Shown here in pieces: positions 1 through 8,529 of a stretch of DNA of 47,071 nt. The stretch comes from Opitutia bacterium (GTDB taxonomy: Bacteria; Verrucomicrobiota; Verrucomicrobiia; Opitutales; Opitutaceae): positions 1 through 47,071 of the forward strand of contig CANHJG010000029.1 in NCBI GenBank assembly GCA_947461205.1, written 5' to 3'. The notes beneath the pieces are model-generated. The model did not search any database. It had not been told where the DNA came from and saw only the letters and a program-made list of their open reading frames with translations. Made by a program: the position numbers and the translations under genes. The number at the start of each line of letters is the position of its first letter. The first letter of the stretch is position 1.

Positions 1-349
1 CAACACCCAATACGCCCCCGATATCAAGACGACACGCTTCTACCGCGACGCCCACAGCGACTGGCTCCAGTCCCTCGCCGAGCACGGCTTCGTCGGCACG
101 ACCCTGCTGGCCCTGGGCGCCATCCTCCCTCTGCTGAGGCTGCGCCGCCGCCACCTCGCGAACCCCGTGCCGACCTACCTGCTGGCGGGCTGCGCCCTAG
201 TTCTGCTTTACGCCTGGGTCGAGTTCCCCTTCGGCAACGTCGCCGTCGTGCTCGTCTGGTGGTTGAGCTTCTTTTGCGCCGTCCATTACGCGCGGCTGTA
301 CGACCGCGAAGCACCCGCCCCGGTGAAATGGGTGTCCGCTTCCGGCTGA
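1..349 (+). CDS. O-antigen ligase-like membrane protein, C-terminal part only
   Basis: Only the last 115 codons lie in the window; the gene begins upstream and ends with TGA at 347-349. The visible part opens with a stretch containing AHSDWLQSLAEHGFVGT, which resembles the conserved 'H-N/S-D-x-L-Q ... E-x-G-x-x-G' signature at the end of the large periplasmic loop in Wzy_C/RfaL O-antigen ligases. Two hydrophobic segments follow (about codons 36-46 and 57-90), as expected for the last membrane helices. Proteins of this family join polymerised O-antigen to lipid A core, or polymerise or ligate exopolysaccharide, on the periplasmic side of the inner membrane. The next glycosyltransferase starts 12 bp downstream on the same strand, so it belongs to the polysaccharide cluster. 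Ligase and polymerase cannot be told apart from this fragment. Confidence 0.7.
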   Translation, partial: NTQYAPDIKTTRFYRDAHSDWLQSLAEHGFVGTTLLALGAILPLLRLRRRHLANPVPTYLLAGCALVLLYAWVEFPFGNVAVVLVWWLSFFCAVHYARLYDREAPAPVKWVSASG

Positions 350-361
350 GCCCGCGTCCCC

Positions 362-1171
362 ATGTATTCCGTCCTGATTTTGACTCTCAACGAGGAACGC
401 AATCTGCCGCGCTGCCTCGCGTCCGCGGCCGGCTGTGACGACATCGTCGTCCTCGACTCGGGCTCCACCGATCGCACCGTGGAAATCGCCCGCACCGCCG
501 GCGCCCGCGTGTTCACGCGCTCATTCGACCATTTCGCGGGCCAGCGCAATTACGCGCAGCGTGAAATTCCGTTTCGCCACCCGTGGGTTTTCCACCTCGA
601 CGCCGACGAACAAATCACCCCTGAACTCGACGCCGAATGCCGCGTCGCCGCACGGCGCACCGACCTCGACGGCTTCATGATCGCCCCCCAAATGCGCTGG
701 ACCGGCCGCTGGATTCCGCACTGCACCGACTATCCCGCGTTTCAGGCCCGCTTCGTCCGCGCGCCGCACTTCGCCTTCATCGAGGTCGGCCACGGCCAGC
801 GCGAAGCCCCGCACCTGCGGATGGCGCGCTTGCACACAAACTACCTTCACGATCTCTCGTCCGGCGGTGAAACCGAATGGCTCGAGAAACACCGCCGCTA
901 CGCCCGCTCCGAGGCCCAGGCCCATCTCGCGTCCGCCCGCACTCTGCGCTGGAACGATCTGCTCGCCCGCACGCCCCTCCTGCGCCGCCGGGCCTTGAAA
1001 CGCTTCAGCTATGCGTTGCCCTGCCGTGCGGCGCTGCGCTTCGTCTACCAATACGTCCTGCGCGGCGGATTTCTCGACGGCCGCCCCGGCTTCCACTACT
1101 GCCGCCTGCTCGCCCGCTACGAGGGCTTTACCGCGGCCGAGCTCCGCCGGCTCCGCGCCGCCGCGGCCTGA
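362..1171 (+). CDS. Glycosyltransferase family 2 (WaaE/KdtX-like)
   Basis: 269 codons. The N-terminus MYSVLILTLNEERNLPRCL and the following VVLDSGSTDRT are the nucleotide-sugar binding strands of a GT-A fold family 2 glycosyltransferase, and HLDADE (D80-A-D82) is the metal-binding DXD-type motif. The compact size and the basic, aromatic C-terminus (residues about 215-260) resemble the WaaE/KdtX lipopolysaccharide-core glucosyltransferase subgroup. It probably adds one sugar to lipopolysaccharide core or to a lipid-linked repeat unit on the cytoplasmic face of the inner membrane. It lies between the ligase fragment and a second glycosyltransferase starting 3 bp downstream, so co-transcription is likely. 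The family is secure; donor and acceptor sugars cannot be read from the sequence. Confidence 0.85.
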   Translation: MYSVLILTLNEERNLPRCLASAAGCDDIVVLDSGSTDRTVEIARTAGARVFTRSFDHFAGQRNYAQREIPFRHPWVFHLDADEQITPELDAECRVAARRTDLDGFMIAPQMRWTGRWIPHCTDYPAFQARFVRAPHFAFIEVGHGQREAPHLRMARLHTNYLHDLSSGGETEWLEKHRRYARSEAQAHLASARTLRWNDLLARTPLLRRRALKRFSYALPCRAALRFVYQYVLRGGFLDGRPGFHYCRLLARYEGFTAAELRRLRAAAA

Positions 1172-1174
1172 ATC

Positions 1175-2413
1175 GTGCGCGCCCTTTTTATCAACCGCTT
1201 CTATTGGCCCGACGAGGCGGCCACCGCGCAGCTGCTCACCGACCTCGCCGAAGCGCTCGCCGCCCGCCAGCTCGCCGTCGTCATCATCACCAGCCAACCC
1301 GACAGTCCTGCGGTGCCCGCCGAGGAGACCCGCCGGGGCGTTCGCATCCTCCGCGTGCGCGGTTCGCGTTGGGCCGGCCGCCTCGGTCTCGTCGGAAAGG
1401 CCGCGGACTACGGCCGTTTTTATGTCGCGGCGCTCTGGCGCCTCGCCCTGATCGCGCGGCGCGATGACACCGTCGTGGCGATGACCGATCCGCCCCTGCT
1501 CGGCCTCGGTGTCTGGATCGTTGCCGGGCTACGCCGGTCCCGCCTCGTTCACTGGGCGCAGGACATCTACCCCGAACTCGCCGTCGAACTTGCCGCCCAG
1601 CGATGGCTCCGCGGGCTGCGTCCCCTCCGCAACCTCGCCTGGCGTCGCGCGGCCTGCTGCGTGACCCTCGGTTCCGATATGGCCGCTGTGTTCGCCGCCG
1701 CTGGTGTCGCCGGCGATCACCTCTTCATCGCCCCCAACTGGGCTCCCGCTGGGCTCACGCGGCAACCCGCGCACGCCGCCGACGCCTTGCGCTCCGTGTG
1801 GGGCCTGACCGACAAATTCGTCGTCGCGTATTCCGGTAATCTCGGCCGGGTGCACGACCTCACGCCCGTGCTCGCCGTCGCGGAGGCCCTCCGTAACGAA
1901 CCCCGTATCGGCTTTGTGTTCATCGGCGCCGGCGCGCAGCGGGCCGCCCTGCAGACCGAGGCCGCGCGCCGCGGCCTGACCAACGTTCAGTTCCGTCCAC
2001 CGCAACCCCGCGCGCAACTCGCCGCCGCGCTCGCCCTAGGCGACGTTCATCTCGTCACCCTGCTCCCCGGTTGCGAACGCTACGTTTTCCCGAGTAAGCT
2101 TGCCGGCGTGGCCGCCGTCGGCCGCCCGGTGGTGTTCATCGGACCGCGCGACAGTGAACTCGCCCGGCTCGTCACCGCGCCGCATCGCAAGTTTGGTTAC
2201 GCTTTTGAACGCGCCGACACCACCGCGATCGCCGCCGCGCTCCGCACGCTCGCCCACGACGCTGCCGCCTGCACCCGACTGGGCGCCGCCGCCGCTGGGT
2301 TCGCCGCGGCGACCGGGACCGCCGCCACCGCCGCCGCCCGCTGGCACGCCTGGCTCGCTCCCGGCGCGCCTGCTGTCCCCGGCCCCCGCCCGCCCACCTC
2401 AGCCAGCCCATGA
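1175..2413 (+). CDS. Glycosyltransferase family 4, WcaI-like
   Basis: 412 codons starting at GTG 1175, three bases after the previous stop. The opening MRALFINRFYWPDEAATAQL is typical of WcaI-type glycosyltransferases of colanic-acid and related exopolysaccharide clusters (GT-B fold). The C-terminal half contains VAYSGNLGRVHDL, the start of the GT4 donor-binding domain at about residue 215, and YVFPSKLAGVAAVGRPVVF, where the usual 'P-S-K-x-x-E/G' donor-binding site lies. It would transfer a hexose or deoxyhexose to the lipid-linked oligosaccharide in the cytoplasm. The last 4 bases overlap the next gene (ATGA at 2410-2413), which indicates translational coupling with the glycosylphosphotransferase. 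The sugar specificity is unknown. Confidence 0.85.
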   Translation: MRALFINRFYWPDEAATAQLLTDLAEALAARQLAVVIITSQPDSPAVPAEETRRGVRILRVRGSRWAGRLGLVGKAADYGRFYVAALWRLALIARRDDTVVAMTDPPLLGLGVWIVAGLRRSRLVHWAQDIYPELAVELAAQRWLRGLRPLRNLAWRRAACCVTLGSDMAAVFAAAGVAGDHLFIAPNWAPAGLTRQPAHAADALRSVWGLTDKFVVAYSGNLGRVHDLTPVLAVAEALRNEPRIGFVFIGAGAQRAALQTEAARRGLTNVQFRPPQPRAQLAAALALGDVHLVTLLPGCERYVFPSKLAGVAAVGRPVVFIGPRDSELARLVTAPHRKFGYAFERADTTAIAAALRTLAHDAAACTRLGAAAAGFAAATGTAATAAARWHAWLAPGAPAVPGPRPPTSASP

Positions 2414-3786
2414 ACCCGACCCGCGCCACGGCCTACGGCCTGCTTGCCCTCGACGTGATCGCGTCGATCGTCGTATTCAATGTGATCGGCCACTACCGCG
2501 CCCCGATGTTGGTGCAGCATTTGCTCCTCGCGCCGCTGGCGCTTCCCATCACCGCGCTCTTCCTCGCGATTTACCTGATCGAGGGCTACAAATCGCGCAC
2601 CGACATGCTGAGTGTCGACTACACCAGCCAACAGACCATCGCCCTGATCGGCGCGATGCTCGTCACCCTCCTGCTCACCTTCGTCTTCATCCCCGAGGGC
2701 TACATCCTGCAGTCCAGCCGCGCCGTCATCAGCCTGAGTTTCCTGGCGCTCATCCCGGTCACGATCGGCTACCGGCGGCTGATCTGCCAAATGCTGCTCC
2801 AAATCCGTGGCCAGCGCAGCTTGGTGTTTTTGGGCAACCAGGCCAGCTGCGAGGCGTTTCGCCAGGAAACCCAAAAAATGGGCACGCATCAGACGATCAT
2901 TTTTTCCGTGGTCAGCGAACCGTCGGTCGGTCCGTGCGGGCCCACCGCGACCACGATGCTCCGGCCGTTTCACGAAGTGCTGGACGACGTGGAGCAACAC
3001 CGCTCGGCCGTCGAGGCGATCATCCTGCGCGAATCCGCCCACGAACTCCCCCCCGCGATCTCCCGCCGTCTTGTCCAACTCTATTTCGCGGGCATCCCGA
3101 CCTACACCCTCGAGCTTTTCCATCAGGTCTACTGGCAGAAGATCCCGATTTACCGGCTCAACCAGACTTGGCTGTTTCAAGAGGGCTTCGAAATCGCCCG
3201 CGAGCCGGTGTTCGACCGCATCAAACGCATCTCGGACATTGCCCTCTCGACGCTCGGTCTGCTGTTCGCCGCCCCGCTCATCACCCTCGGCGCCATCGCC
3301 GTTTGGCTTGAGGATCGCGGCCCCGTTTTTTTCCGCCAGACGCGCATCGGCAAAAACTATCGACCGTTCCGCCTCGTCAAACTGCGCACCATGCGCCCCA
3401 GCGGACCGACCGGCGACCTCTACACCCGCCCCGGCGATTCCCGCATCACCCACGTCGGCCGACTCCTACGCCGCACCCGCCTGGACGAGTTGCCCCAACT
3501 GTGGAATGTCCTCCGCGGCGAGATGAGCCTCATCGGTCCACGCGCCGAATGGGACCGCCTCGTCGAAACCTACGAACGCGAGATTCCCTCCTACCATTTC
3601 CGCCACCTCGTCAAGCCGGGCATCACCGGCTGGGCGCAGGTCAACTATCCCTACGGCGCCAACCTAGAGGACACCCGGCGCAAGCTCGAATACGACCTCT
3701 ATTACATCCGCCATTTCTCCTTCGTCCTCGACGCCACCATCGTCCTAAAAACGATCCACATCATGCTCTTTGGCAAAGGCCGCTGA
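2410..3786 (+). CDS. Exopolysaccharide polyprenyl glycosylphosphotransferase (WcaJ/WbaP-like)
   Basis: 458 codons. The N-terminal part has four hydrophobic helices (about residues 8-26, 38-56, 76-94 and 104-122), then a soluble CoA-binding-like segment, then a fifth membrane segment at about 277-299. From residue 271 to the end it matches the bacterial sugar-transferase domain (PF02397): KRISDIALSTLGLL, GPVFFRQTRIGKN, VKLRTM, TRLDELPQLWNVLRGEMSL, IGPRAE and KPGITGWAQVNY are all present. This enzyme begins repeat-unit synthesis by moving a sugar 1-phosphate to undecaprenyl phosphate in the inner membrane. Its presence marks the cluster as an exopolysaccharide, capsule or O-antigen locus. It is complete and of usual family length. 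Confidence 0.93.
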   Translation: MNPTRATAYGLLALDVIASIVVFNVIGHYRAPMLVQHLLLAPLALPITALFLAIYLIEGYKSRTDMLSVDYTSQQTIALIGAMLVTLLLTFVFIPEGYILQSSRAVISLSFLALIPVTIGYRRLICQMLLQIRGQRSLVFLGNQASCEAFRQETQKMGTHQTIIFSVVSEPSVGPCGPTATTMLRPFHEVLDDVEQHRSAVEAIILRESAHELPPAISRRLVQLYFAGIPTYTLELFHQVYWQKIPIYRLNQTWLFQEGFEIAREPVFDRIKRISDIALSTLGLLFAAPLITLGAIAVWLEDRGPVFFRQTRIGKNYRPFRLVKLRTMRPSGPTGDLYTRPGDSRITHVGRLLRRTRLDELPQLWNVLRGEMSLIGPRAEWDRLVETYEREIPSYHFRHLVKPGITGWAQVNYPYGANLEDTRRKLEYDLYYIRHFSFVLDATIVLKTIHIMLFGKGR

Positions 3787-4281
3787 CGCCGTGGTGCCGA
3801 CTGCCGCGCTACCCCGCTATGCCCTGCTCGACCATTGGCGCGCTGTGGCTGCGCTGGCGGTCGTGATAATTCATGCCTTCCCTCGTTGGGCCGGGCAGCG
3901 CGCGCCCGCCGAACCGCCGGATTCCTGCAAACCGGCCGAACCGGTACGCTGCCTTCCGCGGCGCTCTTTGCGTTGGCGTTATTCGGACTCCACCGGTATG
4001 ACCCGCCCGTGGCTTCACTCTCCGCGTTGCACTGGCTTGGATCACTCGGCGCGATGTCTTGCTCAATTTACCTCGTCCACGCTCCGTTTGTTTCTGCCGC
4101 ACGCATTCTTTTCGGGCGCCTGGTTCCAAACGGGCACCCCATTTTCCTGATCGGTATTTTCCTCAGGATGTTCGTGGGCCTCGCCACCTCCTGCTCCTTC
4201 TTCCGTTGGATTGAATCGCCCCTCGAGCGCTGGCAAAAATCGCTCGGCCGCCCGCGTCCGTCGTCCCCCTCTTCACCATGA
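3770..4281 (+). pseudogene. Acyltransferase 3 (OafA/YrhL-like), frameshifted and internally deleted
   Basis: Two pieces of one membrane acyltransferase are visible in different frames. The N-terminal piece starts at ATG 3770 (inside the end of the glycosylphosphotransferase) and contains YALLDHWRAVAALAVVIIHA at about 3818-3877, the conserved first helix of the acyltransferase_3 family with its catalytic-site histidine. After about 3880 that frame becomes nonsense. The C-terminal piece, one frame away, runs from about 3950 to TGA 4279-4281 and includes SCSIYLVHAPFV and RWIESPLERW, typical of the last helices of the family. Intact members are about 350-400 residues; here about 150 residues of recognisable sequence remain, so several central helices are missing as well as the frame being lost. 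The stop still overlaps the next start (ATGA 4278-4281), preserving the old operon junction. Confidence 0.7.
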
Positions 4282-5666
4282 AACCCTACGATTTCCTCGT
4301 CCTCGGCGGCGGCAGTGCCGGCTTCAATGCCGCCCGGGTCGCCGTTTCCCTCGGTCTCCGCACCGCCATCGTCGACGGCGCCCGCGACCTCGGCGGCCTC
4401 TGTATCCTCCGCGGCTGTATGCCGTCCAAGACGCTGCTCTACATGGCCGAGGTCCTCCACCTTGCGCAAAAGGGAAAAACCTTTGGCCTCAAGATTCCCT
4501 CGGCCCGCGCCGACCTGAAAGCCATCCATGCGCGGAAAAAGAAAATCATCGGCGAATTCGCCGCCTACCGCCAAGCGGCGCTCGCCTCCGGCAAGTTCGA
4601 CCTCCTCCGGGCCCACGCCCGCTTCCTCGACCCGCACACCGTCGCACTCTCCGACGGCCGCACCCTCCGCGCCAAACACATCCTGATCGGCACCGGTTCA
4701 AAGGTCAGTGTTCCGGCCGTGCCGGGCCTCGCCGAATCCAACTTCTGGACGAGCGACGACGTACTGGATCTCGATTTCATCCCCCAAAGCGTGATCGTCC
4801 TCGGCGGCGGCATCGTCGCCTGCGAGCTCGCCCAATTCCTCCGCCGCATCGGCAGCCGCGTCATCCTGGTCCAGCGCAGCCCCCAGATCCTGCGCGATCA
4901 CTCCGCAGACGCGTCGACCGTGGTGCAACAGGCCCTCGCGGACGAAGGCATCGAACTCTTTGCCGGCACCAAGCTCCAACGCGTCACCACCGGCCGGCGC
5001 GGCGTCACCGTCGAGTTTCTCCACAACGGCAAGACCGTCTCCCGCCGCGCCGCCCATCTCTTCAACGCCCTCGGCCGCGAACCCAACACCGCTGCGCTCA
5101 ATCTCGCCGCCGCCGGCATTCGCGCCCGCCCCAACGGCCAGATCGTCACCAACCGCTGGCAGCAGACCAGCGTCCCCCACATCTACGCCGGCGGCGACTG
5201 CTCCGGCCCCGCCGAGATCGTCCACCTCGCCATTCAACAGGGCGAACTTGCCGCCCGCCACGCCGCCGGGGTGCCGAAGCTCAAACCGATCGACTGGTCG
5301 CTCCTCCTCAACGTCGTCTTCACCGACCCCCAGCTCGCAACGATCGGCCGTCTAGAACGCGAGCTCGACGCCGCCGGCACACCCTACCTCACCGCCAGCT
5401 ACCCGTTCAACGATCACGGTAAATCGATCCTCATGGAGGCCAATTACGGCTACGTAAAAGTCATCGCCGAACCGAAACGCGGCCGCCTCCTCGGCGCCGA
5501 AATCGTCGGCAAGGACGCCGGCGAACTGATCCACCTTTTCAGCGGCCCGCTCGCCATGAGAGCCACGGTCTTCGATCTGCTCCGCGCGCCGTGGTATCAC
5601 CCGACTCTGGCCGAGATCGTCACCTATCCGCTGGAGGAAATAGCGGATACCCTGTCGAAATCATGA
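4278..5666 (+). CDS. FAD-dependent pyridine nucleotide-disulfide oxidoreductase (dihydrolipoamide dehydrogenase/mercuric reductase family)
   Basis: 462 codons. The FAD-binding motif LVLGGGSAGFNAA (residues 8-20) is followed by the redox-active pair C42-ILRG-C47 and then MPSK, the C-x4-C arrangement of class I flavoprotein disulfide reductases. The NAD(P)H-binding motif VIVLGGGIVACELAQF is at 173-188, the second FAD motif IYAGGDC at about 303-309, and the dimerisation domain ends with H441-PTLA-E446, the catalytic His-Glu dyad. It should therefore be a working homodimeric enzyme passing electrons from NAD(P)H to a disulfide or similar acceptor. No lipoyl domain or pyruvate-dehydrogenase subunit lies nearby, and the N-terminal metal-binding domain of MerA is absent, so its substrate is open. 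It is coupled to the acyltransferase remnant and to the following methyltransferase by ATGA overlaps. Confidence 0.85.
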   Translation: MKPYDFLVLGGGSAGFNAARVAVSLGLRTAIVDGARDLGGLCILRGCMPSKTLLYMAEVLHLAQKGKTFGLKIPSARADLKAIHARKKKIIGEFAAYRQAALASGKFDLLRAHARFLDPHTVALSDGRTLRAKHILIGTGSKVSVPAVPGLAESNFWTSDDVLDLDFIPQSVIVLGGGIVACELAQFLRRIGSRVILVQRSPQILRDHSADASTVVQQALADEGIELFAGTKLQRVTTGRRGVTVEFLHNGKTVSRRAAHLFNALGREPNTAALNLAAAGIRARPNGQIVTNRWQQTSVPHIYAGGDCSGPAEIVHLAIQQGELAARHAAGVPKLKPIDWSLLLNVVFTDPQLATIGRLERELDAAGTPYLTASYPFNDHGKSILMEANYGYVKVIAEPKRGRLLGAEIVGKDAGELIHLFSGPLAMRATVFDLLRAPWYHPTLAEIVTYPLEEIADTLSKS

Positions 5667-6436
5667 AGCGATGCCTGCACCGGCTGGCCGACACCTTTCT
5701 CCGCCGCACCCGCCTCTGCTACTGGCCCGTGCGGGTCAAGTCCGGCGTTGCGGCGGGTGCCCGCTGGACGCTTTACCCGTGGTCGGCCTATTGGCGCGGC
5801 GGGGTTGAGGTCGAACTGCAGCGCGAATTGATCGGACTCGGCGACATCCGCGGTTGGTGCTGTTGGGATTTGGGGGCTCACTACGGGCTCTACAGCGTCG
5901 GGCTGGCCCGCCGCACCGGACCCACTGGCCAAGTCATCGCGTTCGAGCCGAATCCGCTGAGCTTCGCCCGCTTGGAACGGCATCGTCGCATGAATGCTCT
6001 GACTTGGCTCAAGCCCGTCGCGGCGGCGGTATCGGATACCACCGGCACGGCCGAGTTCTACACCTACGGCGAACTGGAAAGCACGACGACCCACCTGCCC
6101 TACGAGGGCGAGACCCGCAGCGCCCACTGCGCCCCGGTGAGCGTGCACCGCCTCCGCCTCGACGACCTCGTGGCCACCGGCCAGATCCGCGCGCCCCACT
6201 TCGTCAAAATCGATGTCGAAGGTCACGCCCACCAGGCGCTCGCCGGCGCGCGCGCCACCGTCGCTTCCGCCCGCCCGATCCTCATCGTGGCCTTCCACAG
6301 CGACCTCGAGGCGCGCGGCGTCCACGCCCTGCTCACCCCCCTCGGCTACGTGGCCACCCGCCTCGCGACCCACTCCGGCAGCACGGACGAGGTGAGCGGA
6401 CACGATTTCATTTTCCGTCCCTCGCGGCGGACCTGA
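5663..6436 (+). CDS. FkbM family methyltransferase
   Basis: 257 codons from ATG 5663, which overlaps the preceding TGA in an ATGA. The frame is open further upstream, but only inside the oxidoreductase gene, so this start is preferred. Motif I of an S-adenosylmethionine-dependent methyltransferase, WDLGAHYGLYS (about 68-78), is followed by AFEPNP (93-98) with the ribose-binding glutamate, and later by PHFVKIDVEGHAHQALAGA, the diagnostic FkbM 'K-I-D-V-E-G' region. FkbM enzymes O-methylate sugars or polyketides. At the end of a polysaccharide operon the likeliest role is methylation of a cell-surface glycan. No signal peptide is present, so it should act in the cytoplasm. The acceptor is unknown. 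Confidence 0.85.
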   Translation: MKRCLHRLADTFLRRTRLCYWPVRVKSGVAAGARWTLYPWSAYWRGGVEVELQRELIGLGDIRGWCCWDLGAHYGLYSVGLARRTGPTGQVIAFEPNPLSFARLERHRRMNALTWLKPVAAAVSDTTGTAEFYTYGELESTTTHLPYEGETRSAHCAPVSVHRLRLDDLVATGQIRAPHFVKIDVEGHAHQALAGARATVASARPILIVAFHSDLEARGVHALLTPLGYVATRLATHSGSTDEVSGHDFIFRPSRRT

Positions 6437-6470
6437 ATCGCCCGGCGGTTCGCTCCGCGTCCCCGCGCGC

Positions 6471-7196
6471 CTAGCGCGCAATCCCCAGCAGATCCGTCAG
6501 CTCCACGCGCTTTTCGTAGAGCGCCTTGCCGACGATCACCCCGTCCAAGTTTCCGTAACGGCGCGCGAGCTCTGCCAGCTTCACCACATCCTCGCGCCGG
6601 CTCACTCCGCCACTCGCGATCACGTTGAATTTACCCGCGTGCAACATCGCTTCCTGCGCCGCGAAATTCGGTCCGGTCAGCATCCCGTCAGTGCCAATGT
6701 CCGTATAAATAATCGTCCGCACCCCGATCGCGTCCATGCGCCGCGCGAGATCGAGCGCCCCCGTTCCCGTCATATCCACCCAGCCTTTCACCGCGACCTT
6801 GCCGTCTTTCGCGTCGATGCCCACCGCAATCTTGTCCCCAAACGCCTGCACGAGCTCCGCCACAAAACGCTCGCTCTCCGCCGCGCGCGTGCCGATCACG
6901 ACGCGGCTCACTCCGAATCCCAGCGCCCGCTCCACCGCCGCCCGCGTGCGCAATCCCCCGCCCAACTCCACCTTCATCCCGAGCGCCGCGATCGCTTCTA
7001 CCACCGCCAAATTCTGCGGCTCGCCCGCGAAGGCCCCGTCGAGGTCCACCACGTGGACCCACGCACTCCCCGCCGCGCGAAACTCCGCGGCCACCTCGGC
7101 CGGATTCGCCGCATACACGGTCTCTTGGTCGGCACGCCCCTGCAGCAGCCGCACGGCGCGGCCGCCTTTGATGTCGATGGCGGGATAAATGATCAT
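6471..7196 (-). CDS. hisA: Phosphoribosylformimino-5-aminoimidazole carboxamide ribotide isomerase
   Basis: 241 codons, the usual length for HisA. It catalyses the Amadori rearrangement of ProFAR to PRFAR, the fourth step of histidine biosynthesis, in the cytoplasm. The (beta/alpha)8 barrel signatures are clear: MIIYPAIDIKGGRAVRL with catalytic Asp8, GIDAKDGKV with the second catalytic Asp at 128, ELGGGLRT at about 77-84, and the two phosphate-binding segments IIYTDIGTDGML and VIASGGVSR. The close paralogue HisF starts with a different 'KRIIPCLDV' type sequence, so HisA is preferred. No other his gene is in the window, so the pathway is dispersed here. The reading direction is opposite to both neighbours. 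Confidence 0.95.
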   Translation of the reverse strand: MIIYPAIDIKGGRAVRLLQGRADQETVYAANPAEVAAEFRAAGSAWVHVVDLDGAFAGEPQNLAVVEAIAALGMKVELGGGLRTRAAVERALGFGVSRVVIGTRAAESERFVAELVQAFGDKIAVGIDAKDGKVAVKGWVDMTGTGALDLARRMDAIGVRTIIYTDIGTDGMLTGPNFAAQEAMLHAGKFNVIASGGVSRREDVVKLAELARRYGNLDGVIVGKALYEKRVELTDLLGIAR

Positions 7197-7244
7197 GCAC
7201 CGAAACGCTTTGCGCCCGGCCAGCGAGGCGCGAGACTAAAACCC

Positions 7245-8318
7245 ATGTCGACCTATCCCGTCCCCGTTTTCCTTGCAGAACTCCTCCATGCCCGCTCGCC
7301 CTCCGGTTACGAAACCGAGGCCCAGGCCGTCTTCGACCGCCACGTCAAACCCGCCGCCGATGCCTACACCGGCGACGCCCTAGGTAACCGCCTCGCCACC
7401 CTCAATCCCACCGGCGACCCCGTCCTCATGCTCGCCGGCCACATGGACGAACTCGGTCTCATCCTCACCTACGTCAACCGGGACGGCTTTATCTACTTCG
7501 ACACGATCGGCGGTCACGACCGCACCATAATCTCCGGCCGCCGCATCATCATCCAAACGGCCAACGGTCCCGTGCACGGTGTCACCGGCAAGCGCGCCAT
7601 CCACCTCATGGAGGAAGCCGACCGCAAGAAGGTCCCCGAAATCCACGAGATCTGGATCGACATCGGCGCGCGCTCCAAAAAGGACGCCCTCGCCCGCATC
7701 TCCATCGGTGATGTCGCCACCTACGACCACGAACTGGCAATGATCCACGGCAGCGTCGGCACCGCCCGCGCCTTCGACAATAAAGTCGGCGCCTATATCG
7801 TCGGCGAAACCCTCATCCGCCTCGCCAAAGACAAGCAGCGCAAGAAACTCGCCGCCAAGATCGTCAGCGTCGCGACGTCCCAGGAAGAGATCGGCGTCCG
7901 CGGCGCGACCACCGCCGCCTACGCCGTCAACCCCCACATCGCACTCGCCGTCGACGTCGGCCACGCCACCGACCATCCCGATTGCGACAACCGTAAATAC
8001 GGCGAAACCAAGCTCGGCGGCGGTCCCATCCTCTGCCGCGGCGCCAACATCAACCCGAAGATCTTCGCTCGCCTGGTCGCCGCGGCGAAGAAGTTGAAAA
8101 TCCCCTACCAAATCGAAGCCGACCCGCGCCCCACCGGCACCGATGCCCGGGCCATCCAAATGGGCCGCGGCGGCGTCGCGACCGGCCTCGTGAGCATTCC
8201 GCTCCGCTACATGCACACGCCGAGCGAGCTCGTGGATCTCGAGGACGTGGAGCGCTGCGTCCAACTCTTCGTCGAGTTCGCTAAAGGCCTCGAAAAAGGC
8301 GACTACGCCCACTGGTAA
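7245..8318 (+). CDS. M42 family metallopeptidase (glutamyl aminopeptidase/FrvX-like)
   Basis: 357 codons from ATG 7245. The open frame continues upstream over hisA, but the family N-terminus (PVPVFLAELLHARSPSGYE) begins just after this ATG. The dinuclear zinc ligands of M42 aminopeptidases can be traced: H66 in AGHMDELG, D178 in RAFDNKVG, catalytic E214 and E215 in SQEEIGVRG, D237 in VDVGHATD, and H324 in RYMHTPSE. M42 enzymes form large dodecameric tetrahedral particles and trim short peptides from the N-terminus in the cytoplasm, which suggests peptide recycling. Some members are described as endoglucanase or cellulase M, but no glycosidase function is supported here. It is divergent from hisA with 48 bp between starts, so a short shared promoter region is likely. 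Confidence 0.92.
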   Translation: MSTYPVPVFLAELLHARSPSGYETEAQAVFDRHVKPAADAYTGDALGNRLATLNPTGDPVLMLAGHMDELGLILTYVNRDGFIYFDTIGGHDRTIISGRRIIIQTANGPVHGVTGKRAIHLMEEADRKKVPEIHEIWIDIGARSKKDALARISIGDVATYDHELAMIHGSVGTARAFDNKVGAYIVGETLIRLAKDKQRKKLAAKIVSVATSQEEIGVRGATTAAYAVNPHIALAVDVGHATDHPDCDNRKYGETKLGGGPILCRGANINPKIFARLVAAAKKLKIPYQIEADPRPTGTDARAIQMGRGGVATGLVSIPLRYMHTPSELVDLEDVERCVQLFVEFAKGLEKGDYAHW

Positions 8319-8529
8319 TTCCAGGCCGCTTTCGCGATGAGATTCACTCGATTTTTCGGCGCCTGCTGGCCGGCGATGGCTCCGAGCTGAATCGTCTGGC
8401 AGCCGGCTCCTACCGTCCGGCAGATTAGTTTCCACTTGAGCGCGAACCGGAATAAATTCCCCGGCCGTTCGCTTTGCCCACCCCGCCCTTCCGTCCTTCC
8501 CTTCTGTCCCACCCACCGCTCCACTGGTC

